Notes: a model not told the origin generated them from the letters alone. Positions 1 to 6,831 are shown, numbered from the stretch's first letter. The stretch is DNA of 32,915 bases from Candidatus Aenigmatarchaeota archaeon (GCA_017609225.1 JAFCEK010000003.1:1-32915), one strand, 5' to 3'. Numbers and translations are program-made.

Positions 1-11
1 CTCTTAACTGA

Positions 12-98
12 GCAGGGAAAGAGCTTTCCCACGAAGAACGTATAAAACGCCTTAAAGAAGCAGGGATTCCAACAAGGATTGAGAGCAAGAGAGAATAA
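12..98 (+). other. C-terminal coding fragment, unidentified
   Basis: An open frame of about 28 codons runs to a TAA at 96-98. An in-frame TGA at 9-11 closes it upstream, and the window begins only two codons earlier. The peptide is basic and ends in a stretch reading KRLKEAGIPTRIESKRE, which looks like the tail of a real protein. It may be the 3' end of a gene disrupted by a stop codon, or chance. Its last 50 bases overlap the most diverged copy of the palindromic repeat found at 794, 1577, 1917 and 2666. I cannot name the family. Confidence 0.25.
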
Positions 99-103
99 AT
101 TTT
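46..103 (+). repeat. Cassette-boundary palindromic repeat, diverged copy A
   Basis: It aligns with the copy at 794-850 over most of its length: a shared ACGCCT start, a GATTCC..AAGGATTG core and a GAATAAATTTT end. The hairpin is weaker than in the other copies, keeping only the apical AT(T)CC/GGAT pairing. It overlaps the end of a short coding fragment, so homology by a coding sequence is an alternative. It lies just beyond the 3' end of the CPBP gene. Confidence 0.45.
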
Positions 104-114
104 GCTCCAAAATA

Positions 115-726
115 CTAAAAAATCATCCAGAGCCATCCAATCTGAAATAATCCTAATTGTGCGAGCCATATAATAAGGTTGTTTGTGGAATGTGCTATCC
201 ATGCGGGGAGTAGGTTTTTCTGGTTTCTTTTATTGGAAGTATAGAAAAAAAGTGCATAAGAACTGCCATTGATAAAGTTGGGTATATTTATTCTCATATG
301 AAAAAGCATAAACAGAACAGATTGGATTAACAGGCCTGAAAGCAGTATTGAGATATAAGTGGGGTGTGACCTTTTCTTATTTTTTGCAAATGTCATGAAA
401 CTTCCAAAAAACATGCCCCGAAAGATCATTTCCTCCATAAGAGGTTGGATTACTACCATCAGTGGAAATATAATAATGGCTGTTGTTAAATCTATTTGAG
501 ATTCTCCAAGAAATGGATAGATTCCGTTCAGAAGGAAGATAACTAAAAAGGGAAAGAGAATTGTCCTGATGGGGTTTCCTAGAAAAATGCTGTATCTGAA
601 AACCCATTTCTTAAGTTTGTTCTGCCTTTTTCTTGGGATTTTTTGCTGATTTTTCTTAGCCCAAAAAAGAAACATTAGGAATAAAATTACAATAATATAT
701 TGAATAGTAAGTTCTAAAAGGTTCAT
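115..726 (-). CDS. CPBP (CAAX-like) intramembrane metalloprotease
   Basis: The protein has several hydrophobic segments. It carries the motifs of the CPBP/Abi family (CAAX prenyl protease and bacteriocin-processing enzymes): EExxxR (EEMIFR), F-x-x-x-H ending in FMLFHM, and HxxxN (HSTNN). These are the glutamates, histidines and asparagine that build the active site inside the membrane. An in-frame ATG three codons upstream (735) exists. I chose ATG 726 because the TATA box at 747-757 is centred about 26 bases before it, as expected for a leaderless archaeal mRNA. The length of 203 aa is usual for the family. The gene stands alone between two copies of the palindromic repeat. The substrate is unknown; family members process peptides or act in immunity to them. 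Confidence 0.85.
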   Translation of the reverse strand: MNLLELTIQYIIVILFLMFLFWAKKNQQKIPRKRQNKLKKWVFRYSIFLGNPIRTILFPFLVIFLLNGIYPFLGESQIDLTTAIIIFPLMVVIQPLMEEMIFRGMFFGSFMTFAKNKKRSHPTYISILLSGLLIQSVLFMLFHMRINIPNFINGSSYALFFYTSNKRNQKNLLPAWIAHSTNNLIIWLAQLGLFQIGWLWMIF

Positions 727-746
727 AATCACCATAAAATTAATTA

Positions 747-757
747 TTTATATAAAT
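747..757 (-). promoter_or_regulatory. TATA box of the CPBP gene
   Basis: TTTATATAAAT lies about 26 bases upstream of the ATG at 726. Archaeal transcription starts about 25 bases after the TATA centre, so the mRNA would begin at or next to that ATG. Confidence 0.6.
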
Positions 758-793
758 AAAATAGAGCCAGGTTTTTGTTGTGACCAGCCTCAA

Positions 794-850
794 AACGCCT
801 CCTAAAAGCAAAAATTCCCAAAGGATTGGAGGCAAGAAGGAATAAATTTT
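794..850 (+). repeat. Cassette-boundary palindromic repeat, copy B
   Basis: It folds as GCCTCC (797-802) with GGAGGC (828-833), and inside this AAT(T)CC (813-818) with GGATT (823-827) around a CAAA loop. The unpaired bases are all on the left side. The apical part is identical to copies C and D, but the outer stem has a different sequence on both arms while remaining paired. It lies between the CPBP and NYN genes. Confidence 0.7.
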
Positions 851-886
851 ATAAACCTAACTGATGTATAATAAAACAATATGTTC

Positions 887-926
887 CCCAGTCTTGCTCC
901 AGGGCTTGTCCCTGGGCGACACTGGG
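887..926. other. Strong 40-base imperfect hairpin at the NYN gene end
   Basis: CCCAGT (887-892) pairs with ACTGGG (921-926). Inside it TCCAGGG pairs with CCCTGGG around a CTTGT loop. It starts one base beyond the stop codon of the minus-strand NYN gene and is followed on that strand by an A+T-rich stretch. It could be a terminator or RNA-processing hairpin, or a small mobile palindrome. It shares CAGGGCTTGT with the hairpin region at 1703-1746. Confidence 0.5.
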
Positions 927-927
927 T

Positions 928-1520
928 TTATGGTTCTCGTTTATTCTTGGTTTCCCTTAGGCACTCATGAATATAATCATCCAGTCTGATGGATCTGTCA
1001 CAAACCTGCTGAAGGTAATAAGATCCGCTTATTTTGAGATATGCGTTTTCTACTTTCTTTCCCAGCTTTTGGACTTTCCGTATTGCAGGAACGAAATCGC
1101 CATCACCACTTAGAATTATTGCAGTATCATATGCATCTTCATAAGCCATTGAAACAAGGTCTGTAGCCAAATATATGTCATCCCCCTTGACTGTGAATGA
1201 TAGTTTTCCTTTCAAATCCTTTGTTTTTCTCATTCTGCATAAAACCACATGAAAACCTGGTATTTTTCTAAGCTCATCAAAGAATTTCTGTTGCTTGAAA
1301 TAAATTTCTTCATTATATCCCCTATCAAGTGGTGCGTTATAGTAATAAACATCTATCAGCAGCCTTTTGTTTAATAATATGTCTATAATCTTCTGAAATC
1401 TATTTCACTATCCTTGAATCCGAATGTATCTTTTAGACTATGATAAAAATTGCTTCCGTCTATGAATATGACAACTCGTTCCCCAGATTCTGATACTTCA
1501 TCTCTCTTTTTATTGGCCAT
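928..1520 (-). pseudogene. NYN-domain (LabA/DUF88-type) nuclease, frameshifted
   Basis: Two reading frames together make one NYN-domain protein of about 197 residues. The first runs from ATG 1520 and contains the strand IFIDGSNFYHSL with the first catalytic Asp. It ends at a stop just past position 1390. The second continues from about 1392 through YYYNAPLDRGYNEE to the conserved ILSGDGDFVP motif, which holds the further metal-binding aspartates, and ends at 928. The frame changes by one base near 1393. NYN proteins are PIN-like, metal-dependent RNases. This is either a recent pseudogene or a base-call error; programmed frameshifting is possible, but I see no classic slippery heptamer. A functional 5'-truncated product starting at GTG 1248 is unlikely because it lacks the first Asp. 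The gene is a single unit between repeat copies B and C. Confidence 0.75.
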
Positions 1521-1576
1521 TTGAAAAATATTATTTTGTGATTAATAAATTAGTTGATATTCAAACACATGCCTGA

Positions 1577-1637
1577 AATGCATCCAAGAAACAAAAAATT
1601 CCCAAAGGATTGTTTAAGAAGGGATGAAAAGGTTTTA
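1577..1637 (+). repeat. Cassette-boundary palindromic repeat, copy C
   Basis: This 61-base copy is almost identical to the one at 2666-2726. It folds as CATCC (1581-1585)/GGATG (1622-1626), then AAAC (1589-1592)/GTTT (1612-1615), then AAT(T)CC (1597-1602)/GGATT (1607-1611) around CAAA. It lies 57 bases upstream of the NYN start. The repeat also contains a short open frame beginning MHPRNKKFP. That frame is shared with the 2666 copy, but its downstream end differs, so I do not call it a gene. Confidence 0.75.
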
Positions 1638-1711
1638 CAGTTCCCAGGCCATAAGGCATAAAAGTAATCTTTTTAAAGTAAATGGTTTAATTATTAATTG
1701 AACAGGGCTTG

Positions 1712-1746
1712 TGGGGATGTCTACCTGTCCAGGACAGGCCGCCCCA
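1712..1746. other. Two-stem hairpin in an intergenic gap
   Basis: TGGGG (1712-1716) pairs with CCCCA (1742-1746), enclosing the near-perfect palindrome CCTGTCC-A-GGACAGG (1724-1738). It is far more GC-rich than the surrounding A+T-rich DNA and has no gene next to it. The organisation resembles the hairpin at 887-926. The rest of the gap 1521-2012 holds repeat copies C and D and one 23-codon frame; I see nothing else in it. Confidence 0.5.
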
Positions 1747-1769
1747 TGAGATCATGTTCATTTATGGGT

Positions 1770-1841
1770 TCATATATCCTTTACCAATTTCTGTATTTCC
1801 TTTAAGGATATTTTTCTTGGTTTAACTACCCCTCTTTTCAT
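1770..1841 (-). CDS. Possible 23-aa basic small ORF
   Basis: The ATG at 1841 opens a lysine-rich peptide (MKRGVVKPRKISLKEIQKLV, then three more residues). A TATA-like TTATATATGC lies around 1876-1885 on this strand, so it could be transcribed. It sits alone between repeat copies C and D, where the neighbouring intervals carry full genes. It could be the remnant of an antitoxin-like N-terminus or chance. No family is recognised. Confidence 0.2.
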   Translation of the reverse strand: MKRGVVKPRKISLKEIQKLVKDI

Positions 1842-1916
1842 ACATCCTTTCCGCTGGTATCAATTCCAAAAAGCATATATAATTTTGTTGATTTTACTTA
1901 AATTTGATAATAAACT

Positions 1917-1964
1917 TCCAAGAAACAAAAAATTCCCAAAGGATTGTTTAGGAGGAGAGAATGA
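1917..1964 (+). repeat. Cassette-boundary palindromic repeat, copy D
   Basis: It is identical to copy C over TCCAAGAAAC through GGATTGTTTA, then diverges. It keeps the AAAC/GTTT and AAT(T)CC/GGATT pairings; the outer stem is reduced to TCC/GGA. It lies directly upstream of the promoter of the DUF4258/DUF2283 pair. Confidence 0.7.
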
Positions 1965-1983
1965 ATTCTGATTTCTGCAAATC

Positions 1984-1992
1984 AATTTATAT
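1984..1992 (+). promoter_or_regulatory. TATA box of the DUF4258-DUF2283 pair
   Basis: AATTTATAT is centred 25 bases upstream of ATG 2013. It predicts a leaderless mRNA and decides between that ATG and the TTG at 2007. Confidence 0.6.
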
Positions 1993-2012
1993 CAGGCTTT
2001 CTTATATTGTTC

Positions 2013-2348
2013 ATGGTTTTAGAAGATATATATCAGATAAAAAGAAAGCTAAGATCCATAGAAAGAATAAAATTTTCAAAACATGCAGAAAAGAAAATTG
2101 AAACAAGAAAAATAAACAAAGAATTTGTGATTAAAAATCTGAGAGATCCAGAAAAATTAAGAAAATTCTCATCTGAACCTGATAAATATCCTGGTGAAAA
2201 ATATGAGCTTTATTTCTATATCAATAAAAGAAAGAGTCTTAAAGTGGTTGTTAGTTTTTTCTGTAAAGATTTAAATGTAGTAACTTCTCATATAATATTA
2301 AACAAAAGGTTAAAATGGGTGGAAAAATGGCGAAAGAAGCGAAAATAG
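2013..2348 (+). CDS. DUF4258-like putative toxin
   Basis: This small basic protein of 111 aa has the layout I associate with DUF4258 (RelE/BrnT-like fold): an early FSKHAEKKIETRKI segment with the conserved His, then a central KYELYFY strand and a late LKVVVSFF..LNVVTSHI strand pair. Start ATG 2013 is fixed by the TATA box 25 bases upstream. The 3' end overlaps the start of the DUF2283 gene, so the two are translated as one unit. DUF4258 and DUF2283 genes are commonly adjacent and have been proposed as a toxin-antitoxin-like pair; RNase activity here is inference. The pair lies between repeat copies D and E, where a maintenance cassette would be expected. Confidence 0.6.
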   Translation: MVLEDIYQIKRKLRSIERIKFSKHAEKKIETRKINKEFVIKNLRDPEKLRKFSSEPDKYPGEKYELYFYINKRKSLKVVVSFFCKDLNVVTSHIILNKRLKWVEKWRKKRK

Positions 2349-2656
2349 ACTATGACAAGGAAAACGATATCCTGTATGTGCATACAGGGCAAAATGTGAG
2401 CGATAGTGTGGATTTCGATAATTTTGTTATTGATTACTCTAGAGAAGGAATGATAGTAGGAGTGGAAATAATGAGAGCTTCTGAATTCATAGAAAAATTC
2501 GGATTATCAAAGGAATTTTTGATTAAGGCGGAAAAGGCTTCTTTAAGTGTTATACAAGGCAGAGAGTATGCATTAATAAAAATAACTGTTTTTGCAGTAG
2601 GAAAAATGAAGGAAATAACTGTTCCTTCACCTGTTCCCCAAATGGTTAAAGTTTAG
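2327..2656 (+). CDS. DUF2283 family protein, putative antitoxin partner
   Basis: The N-terminus IDYDKENDILYVHTG and the following VDFDNFVIDYSREGMIVGVEIMRAS are the typical DUF2283 pattern: D-x-E-x-D-x-L-Y-V, then a D/E-x-x-x-I-x-x-G-x-E-I-x-x-A-S strand-turn. I prefer ATG 2327 over ATG 2315 because GGTGG lies just upstream of it. The frame overlaps the DUF4258 gene by 22 bases. The acidic partner beside a basic DUF4258 protein fits an antitoxin role by context only. The stop codon is 9 bases before repeat copy E. Confidence 0.75.
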   Translation: MAKEAKIDYDKENDILYVHTGQNVSDSVDFDNFVIDYSREGMIVGVEIMRASEFIEKFGLSKEFLIKAEKASLSVIQGREYALIKITVFAVGKMKEITVPSPVPQMVKV

Positions 2657-2665
2657 CAACCATCC

Positions 2666-2726
2666 AATGCATCCAAGAAACAAAAAATTCCCAAGGGATT
2701 GTTTAGGAAGGGATGAAAAGGTTTTA
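2666..2726 (+). repeat. Cassette-boundary palindromic repeat, copy E
   Basis: Over 61 bases it differs from copy C at only a few positions. One is A to G, making the apical stem AATTCC/GGGATT fully paired with one G-T wobble. The outer CATCC/GGATG and middle AAAC/GTTT stems are retained. It is the last copy I can find going rightwards. Confidence 0.75.
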
Positions 2727-2776
2727 TTAAAGGGATGTTCTAAAAAGAGAAAGACCTTTTCAGATTTTTGATGATT

Positions 2777-3088
2777 TTAAGGTATAAAAGAAACTCTTTC
2801 ACTTATTACAGAAAAGGAATGAATTTTGAAACATGCAGAGAGGCAATTAAAAAATGCAAAAAATTCATAAGAGAAATTAAAAAGCTGATGGGATTGTAAA
2901 TAAGTAGTAGCACCAAATCCTGTAAAGATAAAAATTATAATAGAAATAAGAAAGCAAACTGTGATTAATATTTTTGTAACCATTATCAGTTTGGGGTTTG
3001 TTAATCTGCTCCAGAGTGTATAAAGATTATAAAAAAGCTTCTCTGAATCTGGTTGTGGATATGGAGGTAACTTTTTCTCTTTCTTCAT
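2777..3088 (-). CDS. Small single-pass membrane protein, unknown
   Basis: The protein has 103 aa: a basic, proline-containing N-terminus (MKKEKKLPPYPQPDSEK), then a strong transmembrane segment (residues ~36-60, VTKILITVCFLISIIIFIF). The C-terminal half is rich in Phe and Cys and looks less like normal protein, so the end could be altered by a frameshift. A TATA-like ATTTTTATATC (3115-3125) about 31 bases upstream supports transcription. No family is recognised. Confidence 0.5.
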   Translation of the reverse strand: MKKEKKLPPYPQPDSEKLFYNLYTLWSRLTNPKLIMVTKILITVCFLISIIIFIFTGFGATTYLQSHQLFNFSYEFFAFFNCLSACFKIHSFSVISERVSFIP

Positions 3089-3101
3089 ATTATCATGTAG
3101 A

Positions 3102-3138
3102 AATTGAATTCATTGATATAAAAATAATAGAATCAATT
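3102..3138. promoter_or_regulatory. Inverted repeat around the TATA box of the 3088 gene
   Basis: AATTGAATTC (3102-3111) and GAATCAATT (3130-3138) are inverted repeats with one bulged base. They bracket the TATA-like element at 3115-3125 (minus strand). They could be an operator or the terminator of the gene ending at 3133. Confidence 0.35.
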
Positions 3139-3678
3139 AAGACTAGGTTCTATATATCTGCCCATTGGAAAGTGTTGCGCAGGTTTTTGCCTTCTTCTGA
3201 GCTTGGCAATGTAAATTCCTGAAGGAAGCTGCTCCTCTGCCATATCTATAAATACATTATCACCACATGGTCCATTAAATTCATATTCTCTTTCTTTGCC
3301 GTTTTCATCCTCCAGCACCAGATTTACATTGTTTGGTTTCAATATAGCAATTTTCCAATTCAATGGAATGAGTCCTGTTTTTTCGTCTTCAATTACCGGA
3401 GTGAACATAACTATATCAACTGGTTTGTCTGTCCTATTAGATTTTTTACCTAATATAGCATGAAACGAGTAAGGGTGTTTTACAACGCTTAGTTGTACTG
3501 TTTCAGGATCCCTATAAGCTATATCTTCAAAATATTGGCCACAGTATGCAGCAACCAGTTTGCCAAAATCGAATTCTAGATAAAAATTTTCAATATGTCT
3601 GTCTAATTCTGCTACGATGTTTGCTGCAGCTTTAAGATATGATTTTAACATCTCCTCAGAGGGGAATTCATCTTCCAT
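3133..3678 (-). CDS. Hypothetical soluble protein
   Basis: This acidic, soluble 181-aa protein has no membrane segment or signal peptide. The N-terminal third is helical (SEEMLKSYLKAAANIVAELDRHI). The rest alternates short strands (VDIVMFTPVI, LNWKIAILKPNNVNLVLED), suggesting a beta-rich domain. I recognise no family or catalytic motif. ATG 3678 is supported by a TATA box (3699-3708) centred about 25 bases upstream, giving a leaderless mRNA. Confidence 0.65.
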   Translation of the reverse strand: MEDEFPSEEMLKSYLKAAANIVAELDRHIENFYLEFDFGKLVAAYCGQYFEDIAYRDPETVQLSVVKHPYSFHAILGKKSNRTDKPVDIVMFTPVIEDEKTGLIPLNWKIAILKPNNVNLVLEDENGKEREYEFNGPCGDNVFIDMAEEQLPSGIYIAKLRRRQKPAQHFPMGRYIEPSLN

Positions 3679-3698
3679 GATAAAAATTAAAGCGAAAA

Positions 3699-3708
3699 AT
3701 TTATAAAT
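3699..3708 (-). promoter_or_regulatory. TATA box of the hypothetical gene at 3678
   Basis: ATTTATAAAT is centred 25 bases before the ATG at 3678. Confidence 0.6.
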
Positions 3709-3768
3709 AGAACATATTTTTATGCTGCTTCAGGAAAAGAATTAAAACCTATTTACAAATATTTTCTT

Positions 3769-4065
3769 ATGGCAGTATCAGTGCTTTTGAATACAGCAGA
3801 GGAGGAAATTCCTGGATACAGGTGGATTGGAACATTTAATCCTTTTTCTCATCTTGATGAAAAAGAGCCGCCGTATTCTGACAGGGATATAAGGAATCTT
3901 ACTGGGAAAAGATGGGATATACCAGCTGAGGATATAATGATAAGGGATTCAAGGATAATGGAAGGGGGGAGGGCTGTTTATGTGCCTGAAAATGCTTCCC
4001 CGAAAAAGCATGAATTATTGCCCAAACATGAATTAGAACAAGAAATAAAACAAAGGAGCGGATAA
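3769..4065 (+). CDS. Hypothetical protein, 98 aa
   Basis: A small hydrophilic protein without membrane segments. The N-terminus reads MAVSVLLNTAEEEIPGYRWIG, followed by an acidic-basic middle and a charged helical C-terminus (KHELLPKHELEQEIKQR). No family is recognised. It is divergent from the 3678 gene, and its stop is immediately followed by the stop of the convergent 4368 gene. Confidence 0.5.
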   Translation: MAVSVLLNTAEEEIPGYRWIGTFNPFSHLDEKEPPYSDRDIRNLTGKRWDIPAEDIMIRDSRIMEGGRAVYVPENASPKKHELLPKHELEQEIKQRSG

Positions 4066-4368
4066 TTAAAATATATCATCAGCATTATAATCTGCTGGTC
4101 TGGGTTTAGTGTTTTTCCATTCAGGCGGCTTCATGTCATGGAGCTGGAGTAATACTGGTGCTGCGGATTCTGTTTTTTCCTGTTTTGTTCTTTCTTTTTG
4201 CCGGAGTTTTCTTGTCTGGTATTCCCGGCATCCCAAATGCCTTCTGGTAAAGCAAACACGCTCGGCTTCAGGCAGCTCAAACTCATAATCTGCTCCATAT
4301 TCTGAGTCAGGGCCGCATTCTCTTCTGAACGGGCAGCGCCATATTCCAATAAATCTGTATATGGGCAT
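4066..4368 (-). CDS. Hypothetical four-cysteine protein
   Basis: The start was chosen at ATG 4368 (MPIYRFIGIWRC), because the TATA box at 4396-4404 lies inside any longer frame, which would need ATG 4419 upstream of its own promoter. The ~100-aa protein has Cys in the pattern C-x5-C then C-x6-C about 20 residues later (WRCPFRREC and VCFTRRHLGC). This could hold a metal or Fe-S cluster. The C-terminal half is Lys/Gln/Pro-rich and probably unstructured. It is a stand-alone gene and its family is not recognised. Confidence 0.5.
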   Translation of the reverse strand: MPIYRFIGIWRCPFRRECGPDSEYGADYEFELPEAERVCFTRRHLGCREYQTRKLRQKERTKQEKTESAAPVLLQLHDMKPPEWKNTKPRPADYNADDIF

Positions 4369-4395
4369 AAATCTCAGGATAGTATTGGCATAAAA

Positions 4396-4404
4396 ATTTA
4401 TAAA
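4396..4404 (-). promoter_or_regulatory. TATA box of the four-cysteine gene
   Basis: ATTTATAAA is centred about 32 bases before the ATG at 4368. Confidence 0.5.
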
Positions 4405-4473
4405 CCTGATTTTCAGCATTTCCTGGGATTTGACAGTATCTTATAATTTAAACATACTATACAATTATTAAAT

Positions 4474-5034
4474 ATGGGTAGTCTTGCTCTGGCTGGGGGG
4501 ATTTGCGCAGTGCTGGGGTTTCTGGTTTTTACTGGCTCTGTGCTTGCAGCAGTGTCCTTGAAGCCAGGCTATGATATAGCAAACCAGTTCCTGAGCCAGC
4601 TGGGTGCAGGGGGGCCATCAGCGCCAGTGTTTAACAATGCAGTGATTCTTTCAGGTATTCTGCTGCTTGTTTTCTTTCTGGGGCTGCACAGCTATCTGGG
4701 CACAGGGAAGTTTGGAGTTCTGTTCGGGGTTCTTGCATCGCTTGCGCTTGTGGGTGTTGGTGCTTTCCCTGTTAACAATGCACTGGGAAGCGGGCAGATG
4801 CATAACTATATGTCTTATGCGTTCTTTATTCTTTAAGCAGCAGCTGTTTTCTTTCTTGGCATCAGGATGGCATTAATGCCTGGAGAGAGAATATATGGGT
4901 TCCTTGGGTTTGTTGTGCTGGGGGTTTTCATTTCACTGGGAATCATAGTTTCGCCTGTAATGCAGAAAATCGGGGTGTTTGCGCTTTTGCTGTGGGTTCT
5001 GGTGCTGGGCGTGCATATGATCAGAAACAGGTAA
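4474..5034 (+). pseudogene. DUF998-type membrane protein with in-frame stop
   Basis: The frame encodes about six hydrophobic helices, with the DUF998 hallmarks near the start of the family: a first helix, then YDIANQFLSQLGAGGPSAPVFN, then a loop PVNNALGSGQMHNYMSYAFF. A TAA at 4834-4836 stops it after 120 codons. The same frame continues without interruption for 66 more codons, through two further membrane helices, to TAA 5032-5034. The full length of 186 positions fits the family. This is a nonsense mutation or a base-call error; the intact downstream part suggests it is recent. DUF998 proteins are uncharacterised integral membrane proteins. Confidence 0.7.
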
Positions 5035-5042
5035 TTATTCTG

Positions 5043-5817
5043 TTAATACCTTGTCATGACTCCGCTTATTCTGCTTTTTCTCAGGCCCTTTTTGAATGCC
5101 AGGATTCCTATTGCAAGAAATACCAGACTAAGCAAAAATCCTGCAAGCATTTCAAGCAATGGTTCTGCTCCTGAAAAGAATGCCCATGCTGTTTATTGCA
5201 TGTGTGGTTGGAAGAATCTGTGACACTGCCTGCATAGGAGCAGGGAGAACAGAGGCAGGATAATAAACCCCTGAAAATATCATTATAACCCCTGTCATTG
5301 TCCAGATAAGAGACATGTATTTTTCGCTCTGTGATATCAGAAGGCTGTCTATCATCAAGCCTATGCCTGTGGCGAATATAAACACAATAAGAAGGTTTGG
5401 TATGAGCCAGAGCCAGGCACTGAACAGGTTAAATCCGAAAACCAGCAGGCCTGCAGCAGCCACAAGGAAGAATGTAAGCACTGAGCTTATCAGACCGAAA
5501 ACAGAATTGCCCAGTATGAAATGCCTTATTCTGGAATTTCCTGCAAAGGAGTGCCTTAGGCAGTTGCTCCATATGTCAAGGGTTATGCCAAAGGTAATTG
5601 CCCTCTGGGATACATCATAAAAATTCCAGGATATCACACCAACCAGAACATAAAGTATTGAGTCAAGGGGTGCTCCCTGGGTTATAAGGAAGAATGCATA
5701 TATGCCTATTGAAAGGAGGCCTATAAAGGGATATACAAAAATCCAGGCAAGTTCACCCGGCCTTCTACTCATTATCTTCCACTGCTTGTAAATATATGAT
5801 GTTGTTTCCTCAAACAT
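5043..5817 (-). pseudogene. ABC-2 type exporter permease, frameshifted near its end
   Basis: The permease has a cytoplasmic N-terminus (WKIMSRRPGELAWIFVYP) and about six membrane helices, with the usual ABC-2 amphipathic segments and a final INSMGILF before the last helix. The reading frame then stops at 5152. One base out of phase, the missing C-terminal helix follows (EMLAGFLLSLVFLAIGILAF) and ends at 5043. The shift lies at about 5168-5175. Without the last helix the protein would be about 40 residues short. The start overlaps the ATPase stop by 8 bases (ATGTTTGA), so the two are translationally coupled. Either a young pseudogene or an assembly error. Confidence 0.75.
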
Positions 5818-6784
5818 TTTCCCTCCAAATCTCTCCTAGCATGTGCCTGGGACCCCTCTGCCCTATCACGCTTAGAAACACATCCTCAAGGCTTGCCTTC
5901 TTTATCTCAAGGTCTTTTATTCTGAATTTTCTGGATTTCAGGGCTTTTGTTATGGAGTTAAGCCTTTTCAGTCCGGAATCCACTGAAATGAAAACCCCGT
6001 CAGTTACAGCAACTCCCTTAACGCCAGGAATACTCCTCAGGAAGCCAATGTTTTCATATCTGTCAAGGTAAAGGTGTATCACATCAGGTATTCTGAGCTT
6101 TCTCTTTATGTCAGATATATCTCCTTCTTCCACTATGTTTCCCCTGTTTATTATGGCTACTCTCCTGCACATCTCTTCAACCTCATACAGGGAATGTGAA
6201 GTCAGTATAACGGTCATATCCCTCTCTTTTATCATATCTATTATGAAATTCCTCACATCTATTGAAACCTCAACATCCAGGCCTGCAGTGGGCTCATCCA
6301 GAAACAAAACCTCAGGCTCGTTTATCAGTGATTTTGCCACTGCAACCTTCTGCCTCATTCCGGTTGAAAGGTCTGAAAAATATTTGTTGCTGAATTTGGA
6401 TATGCCCAGGTTCTTTATCAGATATTCTATTCTTTTCTTCCTTTCCGGGTTCTTTACCCCGTAAAGCCTTCCGTAATATTCCAGTATCTCCCTGGCAGTC
6501 ATATCCCAGTAAAAGAAGCTTCCACCAAAACAGAGTCCTGTTCTTTTTCTTATCTCATCACCGCCCTTCTCTATATCAAGGCCCAGCACCCTGGCTGTGC
6601 CTGAGGTTGGGAGAAGCAGCGTGGATAGTATGTATATGAGGGTTGTTTTCCCTGCCCCGTTTGGTCCCAGAAGACCGAAAATTTCCCCCTTCTTTATTTT
6701 AAGGTCTATGCCTTTCAGCGCCCAGATGCATTTCTTGTCTGATCTGAAGCATTTCTTCAGGTTTGATACCTCTATCGCATTCAT
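5810..6784 (-). CDS. ABC transporter ATPase (ABC-2 exporter type)
   Basis: The 324-aa ATP-binding subunit has Walker A GPNGAGKTT (about residue 40), signature LSTGM, Walker B VLFLDEP followed by the D-loop, and the switch His in LTSH. The C-terminal 100 residues (after VEEGDISDIKRK) are the accessory domain common in DrrA/CcmA-like exporters. It energises export by the coupled permease at 5817. The substrate is not identifiable; drug, lipid or polysaccharide exporters share this layout. It is transcribed away from the mscS gene, across a 47-base shared promoter region. Confidence 0.92.
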   Translation of the reverse strand: MNAIEVSNLKKCFRSDKKCIWALKGIDLKIKKGEIFGLLGPNGAGKTTLIYILSTLLLPTSGTARVLGLDIEKGGDEIRKRTGLCFGGSFFYWDMTAREILEYYGRLYGVKNPERKKRIEYLIKNLGISKFSNKYFSDLSTGMRQKVAVAKSLINEPEVLFLDEPTAGLDVEVSIDVRNFIIDMIKERDMTVILTSHSLYEVEEMCRRVAIINRGNIVEEGDISDIKRKLRIPDVIHLYLDRYENIGFLRSIPGVKGVAVTDGVFISVDSGLKRLNSITKALKSRKFRIKDLEIKKASLEDVFLSVIGQRGPRHMLGEIWRENV

Positions 6785-6831
6785 ATTGCCTCTATTGAAT
6801 ACTTTTAAGTAATCCGGATAATAAAATTATC

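Noticed and set aside
1385..1400. Programmed frameshift in the NYN gene
   Set aside because: No A/T heptamer slippery site with a following structure was seen at the shift point; kept as pseudogene or base error.
1578..1661. Short frame MHPRNKKFP... inside repeat copy C, and a similar one in copy E
   Set aside because: Shared only because the repeat is shared; after the repeat the peptides differ, and stops fall at different places, so not a conserved small gene.
4834..4836. Recoding of the DUF998 in-frame stop
   Set aside because: The codon is TAA, whereas pyrrolysine uses TAG and selenocysteine TGA; no stem-loop follows. Mutation or base error is simpler.
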